From contig JAWNGF010000001.1 in the NCBI GenBank assembly GCA_037039685.1, positions 1,426,001 to 1,490,000 of the forward strand: DNA of 64,000 nt. Direction: 5' to 3'. Shown here in pieces: positions 12,165 through 24,182 of the stretch; positions within the stretch are counted from its first letter, which is position 1; every line of letters begins with the position of its first letter. The translations under genes and the position numbers were made by a program. Under the pieces are notes generated by a model, which saw only the letters and a list, made by a program, of their open reading frames with translations, was not told the DNA's origin and ran no database searches. The stretch comes from Ceratobasidium sp. AG-K (lineage: Eukaryota; Basidiomycota; Agaricomycetes; Cantharellales; Ceratobasidiaceae).

Positions 12165-13125
12165 ATGGGGCAATCACGTTCGTTCACTCCCTTCCTCCGT
12201 TCCCTTGCCCGTTTTCCTCGAACTCTTGTTGAGGAGGACACGTCGCTGACGTTCGATCATGCCATTCCGTTGCCCCCCGCCACTGAAACTGCAGCATCCC
12301 AATTTATGGACGAAATGGAGAAAAACTCCAATTTTAATGCCGGAGAGCTCGAGCGCCTCAAGCGAAGGTTTATGAAACTCGACGCGTGAGTGTCCAACCC
12401 GCCCAGTGGCTTGACTCTTAGCAAAAATGCGGGGAAACCGTAGAGACGGCTCTGGCTCGATCGACCGTGAAGAGTTCCTCCAAATATCTCAAATAGCGAG
12501 CAACCCACTGGCATCCAGGATGATCGCCATATTTGACGAAGAGTACGTCTGACGCTTGCCAAAATCTTGAAACATATTTATCTTGTCTGTCTCAGTGGTG
12601 GAGGAACCGTCGATTTCCAAGAATTTGTAGGCGGGTTGAGCGCGTTCAGCAGCCGAGGTGGCCGCGAAGAAAAGCTCCGATGTACGATTGGCACCTTCGA
12701 TTTGGAATCCGGATCGTTACTGATCCTTGAGCAGTTGCCTTCAAAGTTTATGATATGGACAGAGACGGATACATCTCGAATGGGGAACTTTACTTGGTTT
12801 TGAAGATGATGGTTGGAAATAACTTGAAGGTGAGTTCCGATGCTAGCCGTGCAATTGACATTCTAACGCTGTACCAGGATTCTCAACTCCAGCAAATCGT
12901 TGACAAGACGATAATGGAGGCCGACAAGGACGGGTGAGTCTCCCCGATATCGTTCGGATTGATTTTCACATTATTCTGCTAGCGACGGGAAGCTTAGCTT
13001 TGAAGAATTTACAGCTATGGTAGCAAAGACCGTAAGCCATAGCCACTTGATAGTTGGTATTGCTTCCTAACTCACGAACGTAATAGGATATCGTAAAGCA
13101 GATGACTCTAGAAGATTTGTTCTGA
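12165..13125 (+). CDS. CNB1: calcineurin regulatory subunit B
   Basis: Eight exons (12165-12177, 12295-12385, 12444-12542, 12596-12681, 12735-12829, 12878-12933, 12983-13031, 13087-13125) close to 175 residues, the usual length. A 13-nt first exon joins to give MGQSPSQ, the conserved N-myristoylated start; without removal of the 117-nt first intron the N-terminus would carry an unrelated insertion. Four EF-hand loops are intact: [36 protein letters not shown] and [12 protein letters not shown]. It binds the calcineurin A catalytic subunit and makes it Ca2+/calmodulin responsive, controlling stress signalling, cell wall and growth in fungi. Confidence 0.97.
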
Positions 13126-14167
13126 TCGGAGGAGCTTCCTCGTCACCATACCTCGCTGTCTTCTGGTCTGTTCCTAACCTCGCGTCCACGTACTATAGCT
13201 TGCAGTCCTTGTTAGTCGTCCTTTTGGGAAATTCAGAATGAGACGCAGAAAGAAAGAAGTTTAGTGACCTGCTGATGGCAAAGGCAGCCCATATGCTGCG
13301 GATTCCTCGCCCCGAAATTGTCAGGATGTCAACGTTGGCGCCATCTGGCCCCAGTGGCCACACGAAGAGTCTATACGCTTATCTCTCGGCCAAGATTTCC
13401 ATCCTGGGCTGACCGGCATCGGGCAGATTAGCGTCATGACTGAGCCGGAGCATGCAACAATGGGCCTCTAACCTGGAATGGGTCGATCTGAGCTAGAACC
13501 ACCCTAATAATAACACCGAAAGTAGGACTCTCGGTAGTGCACGCCATCAAGGGTGAGCTCAAAGTACCCCTTATCGCCGGGATTTCGCACACCGCCCTGA
13601 ACGCGCGTGGTGCAATCGTCGGCCGGGTGTCGTCAAAGTTCAGACCATGCCCGTTTAGCCAAGCGCTCAACCAAGAGCGAGCCCTTGGTGGAAGTGCTTT
13701 GGTACCTTACTTACGGGTATCGGGCCGTTCTTTGTGCCCCTGCTCGGTTCCTCGCGCACCGGTGGCAGCTCCTCGAAGGCGCATACGGGTAGGAAGCAAC
13801 CCGGTGGCTTACGGTCGCCCCAAAGTCCTCGGATCCAACAAAGGGGACGTGGGCAAATGAAGAGAAGCCTGCGACTGATTCAGTTGGAAGCGCATTCATT
13901 CACACTTTTTGAATCGAAAAATCACATCTATTTAGGAATTGCACCAAGACGTCGATACATATACAACTTGCAAAGCGTGATTAGATCAAGTTTCAGTTCA
14001 GTCAGGTCGTAAATAAGAGTGGAGGCAATATAAAAAAAAAAAAAAAGAGACAAAAGGTTGCGGGTAATAAATATAGTGCAAGGATGACGCGACTGCGGGG
14101 TCGATTTTGCAAGAGACGACAAATGGTCCGTAGGCGAAATAGAAGTCGAGCGGGTCCTGATGTGCGC
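13126..14167. other. intergenic region
   Basis: Sequence between calcineurin B and the small minus-strand gene. It carries a 15-base A run at about 14032-14046. Short open frames at 13434-13860 show no domain, signal peptide or splice-supported continuation, so no gene is called. Confidence 0.4.
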
Positions 14168-14650
14168 TCATCTTTGGAAGGCTGTCGATTGAGCAGCCAT
14201 TGCTCGGGGCCAAGCTAATTGGGCTTGTTGGGCTTGTACTTGCGCCGCATAGAACGGGTCGGCGGATGCGTACGAATCGCCCGGTGGAGACGGAGATAGA
14301 GAGTGCGACTGCATATCTGGGGAGCCTTGGATGCCGTACTGGTAATGGCTGCCTTGTTGCGGGGCGTCAAAGTATGCATTGCGACCGTGAGTGGGAGTAG
14401 TGGGAGGCGCCGAGCCGCCGAGCTGTGCATGTGAGGTCACAGGCGATGATGGAATAGCTGTCTGCGGGAAGTGTGGGAACTGCAAGAGCGCCTTGGAGAG
14501 TTGCGCCTAGAGTCAGGAGCTAGTCAGCAACTGCAATGAAGGGAGAGAGCGGTGGGTGCTTACATGCAGCGCAGATAGTTCACGCGCCTCGTTTCCGATG
14601 TGGTTGGCTTTAAGCGAGGCAACAAGGCCGTCCATGTCGACTTGGCTCAT
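14168..14650 (-). CDS. small Gln/Pro/Ser-rich protein, unknown
   Basis: Two exons, 14564-14650 and 14168-14506, give 141 residues. The first 40 residues form a likely helix (MSQVDMDGLVASLKANHIGN, then ARELSALH), followed by a low-complexity segment rich in Pro, Ser, Gln and Tyr, with SPSPPGDSYASADPF and an AQQAQ stretch near the end. A TATAAA-like box lies about 85 bases upstream on the minus strand (14735-14740). No family is recognised. The clean splice junction and the change of composition at it support a real gene. Confidence 0.55.
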
Positions 14651-17411
14651 GATGTGAGATGCTTAAAGGTACTAGTGGGGTATGGGGAGATTGCGTTGAG
14701 CAGTGGGGCTGAAGTGGCTGAGAGGCCCGGTCTCTTTATATGCGGACACAGGAAAATCTAACGTCCGGAAACAGAAGGAAGGGAACAAGCGGGTGGGCAA
14801 TCAAACGGAAACACAATACGCGTGTGTTGGCCGTCGGGTTGTGCATTCTGGAGTAATTTGTTTTTAGATGCGCCGCTCGGCCAATTCGGTAATCCGGCCC
14901 GAGCGCACACCTTGAAAACGTTCCGACATTTCCCCCTCCTCCTTCCGACCCCTCCGAACCCCATTACTAAAACAATCACAACCCCCAGCCCTTGTTATCT
15001 CATCTCAGAGATAACCTGATCGCCCTGCGTTGTGTCTTGTTTGACGCGAATCTAGCCCGCATTGTCGCACAAGCAGCACGCTCGACGCACGTCTGAAACT
15101 CGCCCTGGATGTGTGCTGTCAGACTGCCTTTTTGAGCGCGCGTACCCAGTTTTGACCTTGTTCCACTCTTCCCATTGCTTATCTCGAGCTGATTGTCTTG
15201 ATGACGACGGCCAAGTAGCAACGTTCTAGAGCCTCACACTCTGTCGTCACTCCGCCATCATTTCAGCTGTAGATCGAGGGGACTCTAACTACACCAGTGA
15301 CGTGCATGTTTGCCTCGGTTCTCCGGGGAAAGGGGAATTTCAGCTTTCTGGGCCGAGTGTAAACGTCGTTGGAGCCCGGTTCAACCCCGGCGCACATTGT
15401 GAGCATCCCTTACGGAGATAACAGCTGGACAAGTGGGTGGAGCGGAGGTTTACCTGTTACATTTTCCATTTACGTCGTCATGTCTAATACGGCTCTACTC
15501 GGACACTTCTTAACTTCTCAGCGCACGGATGCCTCATTGGGTCAACCCCAGATTACAGAGTTAGGTTCGCAGTCCAGGCCATTCTTTACGTAGCCATGAG
15601 TGAACGGGTGCGGGAATCAGACTGTGAGGCCTTCCCGATAGGTGCTCGAGACTGGCCTTGTGCAGGGAGCACTTGCGACCTGCCTCGAACATACCACTTC
15701 CTATTCCCATGCGTTGTCTGAACCCCACATTCTGAAGAATCTAGCCGACCTACCTATCTCGGCAGTACAATTTCATACACGTAAAATCTTTCTCGACATT
15801 CAGGCATCCGGGTACTGTAATCGCGAGGGCCGGTGGCCGCACCCCTAAGGGCCCCCTATCATTTCTCCTTTGAGAACCCGGGCCTCTGTTCCTTCCCAAG
15901 CACAACAAACCGCGCCGACAGTGAGTCACTCCAGTCAAATCGTCGGGATTTGTTGACACGTACAACAATTCTGATGATCAGGAACGTTGGTGCTAATGAT
16001 TAGATAACCACGCCAGGAACCGCACGCCGATTATCTACCCCGCATTTTACTACAACAAAGAAGTTTCACACACGCGAGGATCGACTGATTCGTTTGGAAT
16101 AGGACTGGCAAGAAGTTTGTCACTCAAAACATCTTATCTCGAGCATCCAAGCCTTCACCCGGGCGGTTTTCGGTGAATTCGGTTTCGTGTGGGGTGGGGC
16201 CGACGTTGCACCTACTAAGCAGGGGACCTTTCGATGGACGAACGTGGCATATAATGGAACCCCGGCGATCACGAAGTGCTCTCTACGGCGTTCTATTCAG
16301 CCACAGATAATAATGAGTGTACCTTCTTTTGGGAAAATGAGTTTCGTTGGGTAATATTCCCCTTGTAATCGACCCAAGTATGAGTCCGGGTTCACGCTTA
16401 CACTATCCCGATAGAACCCGGAGCTATGTTGGCGACACCGTAAACTTAAAACTGTTATAGTTTATCTTTGATACAATTGAGGCAAACCAATCGGAGTTTT
16501 TCAACGGTTTTGCTTGTGGGGTGGTAGAAGCCCGGGTTTCAGGTGGAGCTCCTGGCGGAGCGGGAGGTTTTCGGGGAATCCGTTTGTGCGTTCGCGGTGC
16601 CTTTGCTGAGCTGGGACAACTCATACGACCGTCGTTGGAATCTTGCCAGCCCAGAGACCGAATGCGCCTACGAACCACGATGTACGCGAGCTTCTTTGCG
16701 CCGGGAGATTGTGGCTGTGGTGAGCTGGCAGACAGCCATCGGTGCTCGTACATGTGGTCGAGGAATGTCCGCAGCGTACAAGCGCAATTCGTACCGAAAT
16801 CGGGGATTTGGATGCGAAGCTGCCGCCAGGTCCAAGCGAAAAGGCTGAAGTTCGGGAATAAACAGCGGGGTCGGCAGGTGTATGCACCTTGGTCGGTCTT
16901 ACTGCACAATGCAGGTGGTAATGTCCGTGATTATTGCGCCACCGGCTCCGCTCTGAAACTCCACGTAGGCGAGTTGACGCCGAGCTTGGTCGTATTGTTT
17001 TCGTGTCTCCATGACTGCGCATGCAACTCGCTATCGCCTCCGGATGCTTCGGGACGACCGGGCCGTCCAGGGGGCGAAGAGGGCATAATTATAACATATA
17101 TGTCTCCACGCGAAGTTACAATTCTGTCCTTGAGAAGGCGGCGGCCAAGTTGTCATTTGAGCCGGAGCGTAAATCTTCTTAATTATGGTAGATTTCTGAT
17201 TTCGGTGAGGCTTCTGGAATTGGGCTTGATAGGGAAAGGATTCTTGCGGCGCTTGGCGTTCTGTCACGACTGTCACGTGATTGCACATCTCCTCTACTCC
17301 GACCATATCCTCCTTTAATTCGCCGGTGCTTGGGTTAATTCAGGAACTCGCTTGCTTTGAATATTTGAGACAAGACGGCTGAAACGCATTAGCATTTACG
17401 TGCTTGTTGTT
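14651..17411. other. long gene-poor region with unresolved open frames
   Basis: The longest stretch here without a confident gene. 14651-16420 shows nothing convincing. Between 16427 and 17315 both strands have long overlapping open frames: 265 codons at 16521-17318 (+), and on the minus strand 161 codons (16424-16909), 133 (16621-17022) and 91 (17031-17306). A minus-strand multi-exon gene starting near 17306 is possible, since segments such as ETRKQYDQARRQLAYVEFQ look protein-like and GT/AG pairs exist, but I could not build a model resembling a known family. A CACGTG core lies at 17274-17279, 133 bases before the bromodomain gene. Confidence 0.35.
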
Positions 17412-19518
17412 ATGGCGTCTCGTGCAACTCGAGGCATGGCCTCTCTCCAGGATGCTATTGACAAGTTATCTGTTCGCGAAAAGCTTCTCTTGTCACAGGC
17501 TATCTATGAGTGCGGCTCAGCAAAATGGGATGAGGTGTCAAAAATAATAGTGTCGCATCCTCTTACAGAACGCCCCAACGCGTTCTTCTCGCCAACCGTA
17601 TGTTACTGTTTGTTGTTGGCGTTGGAATATGGTCTAACATATTCTAATGTTGGAAGAATTGCCATGCCATGTACAATCATCTTATGCGTGATGTAGGATT
17701 TGGCCCGTATGTTTATACTCGAACATATTTGATAAATGATTCACTTATTTATAAATCCAGAACGAATCCACCTCCTGGCGATACTACGGCTCCGAAAGGT
17801 AAGTTGTAAGGTGTTTATACGGGAGTCAGCCTAACTTCAGATTCGTTCAGGCGATGCACACAAAGCCATGGCATACCATTACTACCAACAACATGTCCAG
17901 GACTTGAAAGCTTCGATTGCTGCAGAAGAGGCCCGCTTCAAGTGTGTGTACCACTGATACAACCGTCTTTCCTGAGTCACTCAACCTTTTGATAGGACGC
18001 TCACAACAGAGATTGAAGAAATTAACGCAGGAAAATGGGACGAGAAGATACTTTCGGAGCTCAATCGTGGGCACTCTTGTCTAACTCTCGATGACGTGCC
18101 CTGACATGAATATGTAGCCATGGGCGCAAACGACGGTTTCGCTCGACCTTCTGCTTCTCCACTCCCCAGGCATCTCACTCTAGATACCGGGGAGTTATCT
18201 CAGCGTGGTGGACCAGACTCTCCATTGGATAGCATACGTGCGAACTCTCCTGCTGGTGGGCGCTCGACTCGCGACGGAACTCCGGTGGATGCAAGCACAC
18301 CACGTACCATTCCAGGTTCTCCGGCCGGCACCAACCGTGAGTATCGCCCAGCCTCCCACGAGCCGCGTGCAGAGTGTTTCTCCGTAGGTTCTAAACCCGT
18401 TTCGACTACGTCTTCAGGATCTCGTCCGTGGAACTCTAAAGACAACAAGCGCGTACGTGAGATGAAGGAACGCCGTGCCCGGGAGCTCGAGAGGCGAGCC
18501 TCGCTTGTTCCCGATACTTCCGAAGCGGCGGACGATGCCCCCCCTGATACGCCTGTAACGGATACGCCACCAACGCCCGTGGTTGGCCCTGCAAGTAGCA
18601 CAGAGGTCGCTGAGACACCCACTCCTGTTGCAGTTCCCGAGTCTAGTGCGGAAGCTGAAGCTGTTATCTCGGAGATTCCTCAAGCCAGGGATGCGACGGC
18701 GACCCCAAGCGCTGGAACAGACGCTCCAGCAGAGACGCGAGAAGAGGTCATGGAAAGCTCTCAACCCGACGAAGACTCGAAAGGAGGCAAAAGTGCGCCA
18801 GCTTGATTCGGCCTATGACTGCTTCTGATGCACCTTTTTGCACCCAGTCAAACGACGCGTATCAGATGTCTCCATGGCAGACGCGTTACCAGATCCGAAA
18901 CGTGCCCGGCAAGAGGATACCGAAATGCAAGATGCATCCACGAGCGCTCCTACCCGTAAGATCTACACTGCATTAAGCAATTTTCATTTGATGGACGACT
19001 TTACTCCGTAGAATCTCCTGAACCTTCGACATCGACAACGGCGTCGCTCGCGAATCGACAGTCGGCCGCGCCGACCCCGGCTGCGACCCCGGCTCCTGTC
19101 ACTATTCCCCCTACCAACAAGAAATTCCAAAACGTGATCTCGCTGGTTCACCAGCAGATTTACCAACACCGCGGCGGGAACATTTTCCACAACCCAATCA
19201 AAAAGTCAGAGGCGCCCGACTATTATGAGATTGTTCGCCGGCCCATGGATCTCAAGACCGTCAAGTCTCGCATCAAGGACGGCGTAATTTCGAGCGCGGA
19301 TCATTTCAAGAGGGATGTCTTTTTGATGTTTGCGAACGCAATCATGTATAATCGGCCCGGGACGAGTGTGAATGATATCGCAGCCGAGGTATGTTATCAA
19401 ACTATAACGACTTTTCACATCGGGTTGAACCTTAGGTTTCTAGATGATGATCGAGAGCGAGCGACATATTGCGGATTTCCGAGCAGCCGAAGAGTTTAAC
19501 AAACCAGCACGGGGGTAG
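17412..19518 (+). CDS. BRD8/Bdc1-like bromodomain protein, likely NuA4 subunit
   Basis: Exons 17412-17597, 17657-17706, 17761-17798, 17851-17941, 17996-18066, 18118-18336, 18388-18792, 18848-18955, 19012-19388 and 19444-19518 close to 539 residues. The N-terminal 120 residues resemble the SANT-like start of BRD8 (LSVREKLLLSQAIYECGSAKW, then NCHAMYNHLMRD), followed by a short coiled coil and a long Pro/Ser/Thr/Glu-rich linker. A C-terminal bromodomain spans about residues 425-525 with PMDLKTVKSRI and the acetyl-lysine-binding Asn in MYNRPG. This order matches human BRD8 and fission yeast Bdc1 of the NuA4 histone acetyltransferase; the complex assignment is inference. The 51-nt intron 18337-18387 is a multiple of three, so retention would keep the frame. 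Confidence 0.85.
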
Positions 19519-19600
19519 ACACTGGGCCTTTATATTACCGCATGTACATAGTAGACAAAATCGCGAGCCGGTATCCACAAAGCATTTTCTAAGCGACAGA

Positions 19601-21715
19601 TTAAAGTCCATAGCGACCCCTCCTTGGTGCGGTGGCCGTGCTGGAGCCCATAGTCGAGTTTCCTATCGCGCTCATCCCGAGCATGCTCCTACCGCCAGCG
19701 CCTTCCGCAGCCCCGCTTCCTCGAGCTCCTTCAATCTCCTTGACCCGGTCCTCCGCTTCTCGAACCGCGCCATCGATCCATTGCAAACTCTCCAAATGTG
19801 CATTGAGAATGGCGGAGATTTGTGCGACGGGGTCATCTTTGGCTTGAGCGGATGGGCCTGAAGTAAGGTCGTTAACACCGTCGATCATTGTGCTCAACCC
19901 ACGCGCGAGCACATCGAGTTGATCGGCGAGAGAAGCAGCAATGGCGTAACTAATACACGCTGTTAGTATCAGGTCAACAGGGATGAGTTGGTGCGCGAGT
20001 ACGAACTTTTTCTCGCGCTGTCCGTCGGCGGGACCGACGTCGACGCCCAAACTCTCGCTCCCATAGATTTTCTTCATTTCGTGCTCGTAGCCGTCCAGTG
20101 CAGCCGCAACGCTCTTTTGTTGTTCCTCGATGTTATCGAGGGTGCCATCAATTCCTTGCTGAGCTGCTTCGGCAGCTTGAACCGCGCTGTACAAGTTGGA
20201 TATCTACTATCTCATGAGATGATGGGTTTCCAGAGTGGCCTACACACGTACCTGTACGCTGTTTTCTATCAATGCCCGATCCCACACCTCGACTTCCTGC
20301 GCCGTGCGCCTAAACTCTTTTGTCTGAGACTCAAGTTCCTCTTGCCACCTGTTAACAATCTCCTCAACCGACTTGCCACGCAGTGCTGAGGGAGGGATGG
20401 CTGCTACGGTGGGGGCAGGCGCGGCAGTTCCAGTAGTAGTGCCAGCCGCAGCTGGGGCTGTCGAGGTTGCTGCAGGTGCTAGAGTTGTTCCTGTTGTCGC
20501 TGCTGGTTTGGGGGCGAATAAACCTCCAAGTGAAGAAGCAGCTGGCGCAGCGGTATCGGCTGGGGAATGTGTCAGATTCCAAGTCACAATAAAACGTGGT
20601 CACAGATAACTCACGCTTCGCAGCGTCTTTTTTACTGTCGTCCTTGGCAGCAGGTGTCAGGCCGAACAACCCGCCAGCGGGAGCGGCCGGAGTCGCGGTT
20701 GTGGTCGGGGCAGCGGGAGGTTTGGCGCCAAAGAGAGAAGGAGCGGCTGGTGTGGCAGTCGTAGTTTCGGCGGGTTTGGCTGCATCCGCTGGTTTGGCAG
20801 GTTCTCCTGGCTTGGCGCCGAATAATCCTAGACCAGCTATCGAAGGGTTAGTACTGACGAACCAAATGCATATAAGCCTGACGTACGAGTTGTAGTTGAT
20901 GCCGCTGTTCCCGTAGTTGCCCCAGCACCAAACAACCCTCCAGTAGGTTTGCTTGCATCAGCCGCGGCTGGAGTCGCAGTCGCAGCTGGAGCACCAAACC
21001 CGAACAAAGGCTTGGGTGCGGTCGAGGTGGTAGCAGTCGTGGAAGCAGCTGGTGCAGTGCTTCCGAAAAGGCTGGCGGCGGGTTTGCTGGCATCTGCAGT
21101 GCTTGGAGCAGTTGCGGCGGGAGTGGCGCCAAATAGGGAGGGCTTGGCGGTGGTGCCCAGAGCGGACGGGGTGGAACCAAATAGCCCACCGGTTTTTGGC
21201 GCTTCTGTGCTAGCTGCAGCGGGTGTCGTTGTACCTGCAGCTGGTGCTGCCCCAAATCCAAACGTTGGTTTGGCTGCAGCTGTCCCAGTAGCACCTGCAG
21301 CGGGAGTTGCTGAAGCACCAAACAATCCGCCGGTAGCCGGCGTAGTTGTGGCCCCAAACAAGCTTGGTTTCGCGGGCTCCGAGGCAGGAGTGGTGGTAGT
21401 AGTCGAGCCGGGATTACCAAAGGAAAATGCTGGCTTGGGCGCAGTTGAAGTATTTGCCGCAGTGCTGCCGAACAAGCCAGTGGCGGTAGTCGACGCACCC
21501 GTGGCGGCACCAGCAGCAGGTTGGCCTGAAGCACCTCCAAAACTGAACCCACTAAACCCCGGTGTGGTTGTGCTTGAGGCCGTGTTGGTGTTTGTATTGC
21601 CGAACAACCCACCGGTAGGAGCAGGAGCGGGTGTCGTACCAAAAAGACTCGGCTGGGTGGTGGCCGGCGTCGAGCTCGAGTTAGTGTTAGTGTTCGTCCC
21701 AAAGTTGAAAGCCAT
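19601..21715 (-). CDS. NSP1: FG nucleoporin, Nsp1/Nup62 family
   Basis: Five exons (20887-21715, 20615-20836, 20252-20559, 20007-20203, 19601-19949) close to 634 residues. Residues 1-400 are FG-repeat sequence with repeated LFG, GLFG and FGFG units in Ala/Thr/Pro-rich spacers, the disordered transport barrier of the nuclear pore. From about residue 405 a heptad coiled coil begins (SVEEIVNRWQEELE, ISNLYSAVQAAEAAQQGI, then IEEQQ), the Nsp1_C anchor that assembles with Nup57 and Nup49. It ends with a Gly/Ala/Ser tail. The acceptor at 20204 was chosen because it restores the conserved LY..VQ segment. It converges with the bromodomain gene, the stops 82 bases apart. Confidence 0.93.
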
Positions 21716-21869
21716 CCTGCCGTCGTCGAGTCGCGTGTGTTGGTGAGCGGTCACGTGGAAGGGACCCTGACCTCATTTATTTTCGAATTAGCTCCTAATT
21801 TCTGCCCCCTGTTCACGACTTACGACCTTCACGACTTGTTCTTATCTCTACTCTCATTCTAATATCGAT
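21716..21869. promoter_or_regulatory. compact divergent promoter with CACGTG
   Basis: Only 154 bases separate the nucleoporin start (-) and the start of the unknown gene (+). A GTCACGTGG site lies at 21750-21758, 37 bases from one ATG and 113 from the other, so a single factor could serve both genes. Confidence 0.45.
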
Positions 21870-23840
21870 ATGGGGTTGAATGATAGGTAAGATGTGATGA
21901 GCAATCAGAGTAACAACTGCTTCTGAATCGTTTCTAGTGGTAGTGGTCCAGTCCGCATGGAGGATGTGGTGTATACCCTCAACAATATCATAGATGACAT
22001 TGCCAGTATGTACACTGACTCTCAGGATGAATCGGCGGACTACTGCCTGGAGGAGGATAGGTGCGTCACATTATCCAAGGATTGCAAGGCACGCCACTGA
22101 TTGAAGCATTCAGCTCCAAGTCGATCTTGTCGTCCCATTCGGAAAGGACTGCAGTGTAAGTAAATTAAAAACCTTGCGACTAAGTTTCCGCTGAATCACA
22201 CTAGTTCCATGGCTTCGCTGCCTAGCTCTCCTACTCTGCCGATGTCACCTACTAGTGACGCGAGTTCCGAACCGGAAGACGCATTCAGTCTGTATTCATC
22301 CAGCCCAGACACATCACCCACATCTTCAGGGTTCAATACTCCCCCTATTTCGCCAAAGACTTTTGCTTTTCTTATGGGCGAGGGTGGCACGACTCTAGAC
22401 ACTGATACCAATGCCAACGGAACGGTGATAGCAAACGGGCTCGCTCATCCGGACGCGATAAGGGAACCTTCATTCAGCAATGTCTCCCCCACGGGTTCCT
22501 CTCTAGTCTCTGTCCCACTATCTCTTGCGGGTCTCTCTAGTGCCCATCAGGACCACGATATGGCTCAGGATTCATTCAACGCCCCTTTGGGCACCAACCC
22601 GCCAGCCAACACCACATTCCACAATACATCGAGCATTATAGGATCAAGAATTATTTACCAGACCACACAGCACACCAATTCGCATTTCACCAACAAGACG
22701 CCTCTATCCACTCCAACTGTTAATCCGATGCCGGGTATATGTCCGCCTCACCTGAGGATGACACCTCCGCTCCCACCCCGGCCAACGTCATCCCATGGCA
22801 TGCGCGACACTCCCCCGCATCTTCCGGCCTTGCGCTCGCCCACTCACACCTCTGCTCCCAAGCTAGATCAAAACGAAGACTGGTCGACTCGGACCTCGGA
22901 GCCGGAGCCCGAACGCTGGTCTGCTCACCTAGCCAAGCAACATGAATGGGCTCGGGTGACTATCACACACGCCGCTGGACTCTCGGAACCCAAGGTCTTG
23001 CCTCCGCACCGACCATGCACTGTGGATTTCAAGTCGCGCTCGAGCTTCAATATGGCCAGTCCTCCGAGGAAACGTACATTGGGTGCGACGGGTCGGAAGG
23101 TGTACCTTGGACCGAGGATATTGCAGCGTGGAGACTGGGACCCAGAGAGACGGGGTGGAGTTCTTGACCATTGGAGAATTCGGAATGCCCAACGGCGGGA
23201 AAGGTATAGGACGTACGCTGACGAAGAGCCCAAGCAACAACTGGGTCTGGGGCTGAAGATTACAACTTCTGTACCATTTAACGTGGTTAATGGGGAGCAT
23301 GTGTCTGAGGATTCCAAAGACTCGGGTTCTTCAGGATTGGTTCACTTGGCTCCGGGGTGTGACACGGAGGACAAAGGCGTCGAGGATCCAAACGCGGTGC
23401 GGCTCTGCGTCAAGAATGGAAAATGCGTTCCTCCGAGTCTTTCAATCTACACTGGTCCCACTCCCCAATTGACTCCCGGGCCCACCGGAAGCACATCAGG
23501 TTCGGAATCACAGGCGCCAGAAAATGACATTCATACAATGCGCTTGTATGTCAAGAATGGCGTCCGAGTCTTGCCTCCCTGGCAAAACCAACAAGCCAGC
23601 CAACCCCCCATGATACTGGAACCCCCGCAAATAACCGTAGTCGCGAGTCAAACTGTCTTCGCTCCCAAGCCAATCCGGATGACTGGCAAGTACGCGCCCA
23701 AGACGCGGTCTCCGCTCAGTAGGGCATTCATGATCCCTTCCACTGTCCGATTGAGATCTTTGATCTCCAATCCCGAGAGTGATGGCCCAAGCGGTTCCCC
23801 AGGCAGTATGGGTCGGACGAGGGAAAGTTTGCCTCGATGA
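21870..23840 (+). CDS. 605-residue Ser/Pro-rich protein, unknown
   Basis: Exons 21870-21886 (17 nt), 21938-22060, 22114-22155 and 22205-23840 close exactly to 605 residues. The first 60 residues form an acidic, probably helical segment (MEDVVYTLNNIIDDIASMY). The rest is mostly disordered and Ser/Pro/Thr-rich, with many SP/TP sites that are candidate proline-directed kinase targets. A more structured basic patch lies at about residues 360-400 (GRKVYLGPRILQRGDWDPER). Two near-identical motifs follow: VRLCVKNGKCVPPS and MRLYVKNGVRVLPPW. No signal peptide, membrane segment or known domain is seen. The repeated VKNG element may be a docking motif; function is unknown. Confidence 0.7.
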
Positions 23841-24182
23841 TGTTTTGATAGGGGCATACGTTGGTTTACAGAGAATTTTTTAGTCATTCATTTTTGTATC
23901 AAGTGATCGTCATTACATGTAAAATTCGCATTGTTTTATTAAACTATCGATCGGTATCTGGATATTGAGGTATGTGATCATTGGAATGCGCTGCGAGCTG
24001 CAGGGGATGTATTCGAGCCCAGCCCAAGCCTCTAATTCTGCAGTCGGTGGATGTATGCGCGGTGGAGCAAGTCTCATTCAAAGTTTAATCGTTCGCTCCT
24101 TCTCGCAGGGATTTTGTGCAGGCAGATCATTCGACATAACATTTCCATACTCCAAAACACACATACAGGACCAATGCCCATC
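23841..24182. other. intergenic, between convergent genes
   Basis: AT-rich 3' flanks of two convergent genes. No gene or repeat is recognised. Confidence 0.4.

Noticed and set aside
14032..14046. A run as a retroposon tail
   Set aside because: No adjoining element or target duplication; probably simple sequence.
15360..15410. tRNA-like T-arm (GGTTCAACCCC)
   Set aside because: No matching A box, acceptor stem or anticodon arm could be folded around it.
20949..21746. 265-codon Ala/Val/Pro-rich plus-strand frame
   Set aside because: Antisense of the FG-repeat region of the nucleoporin; composition follows from the repeat.
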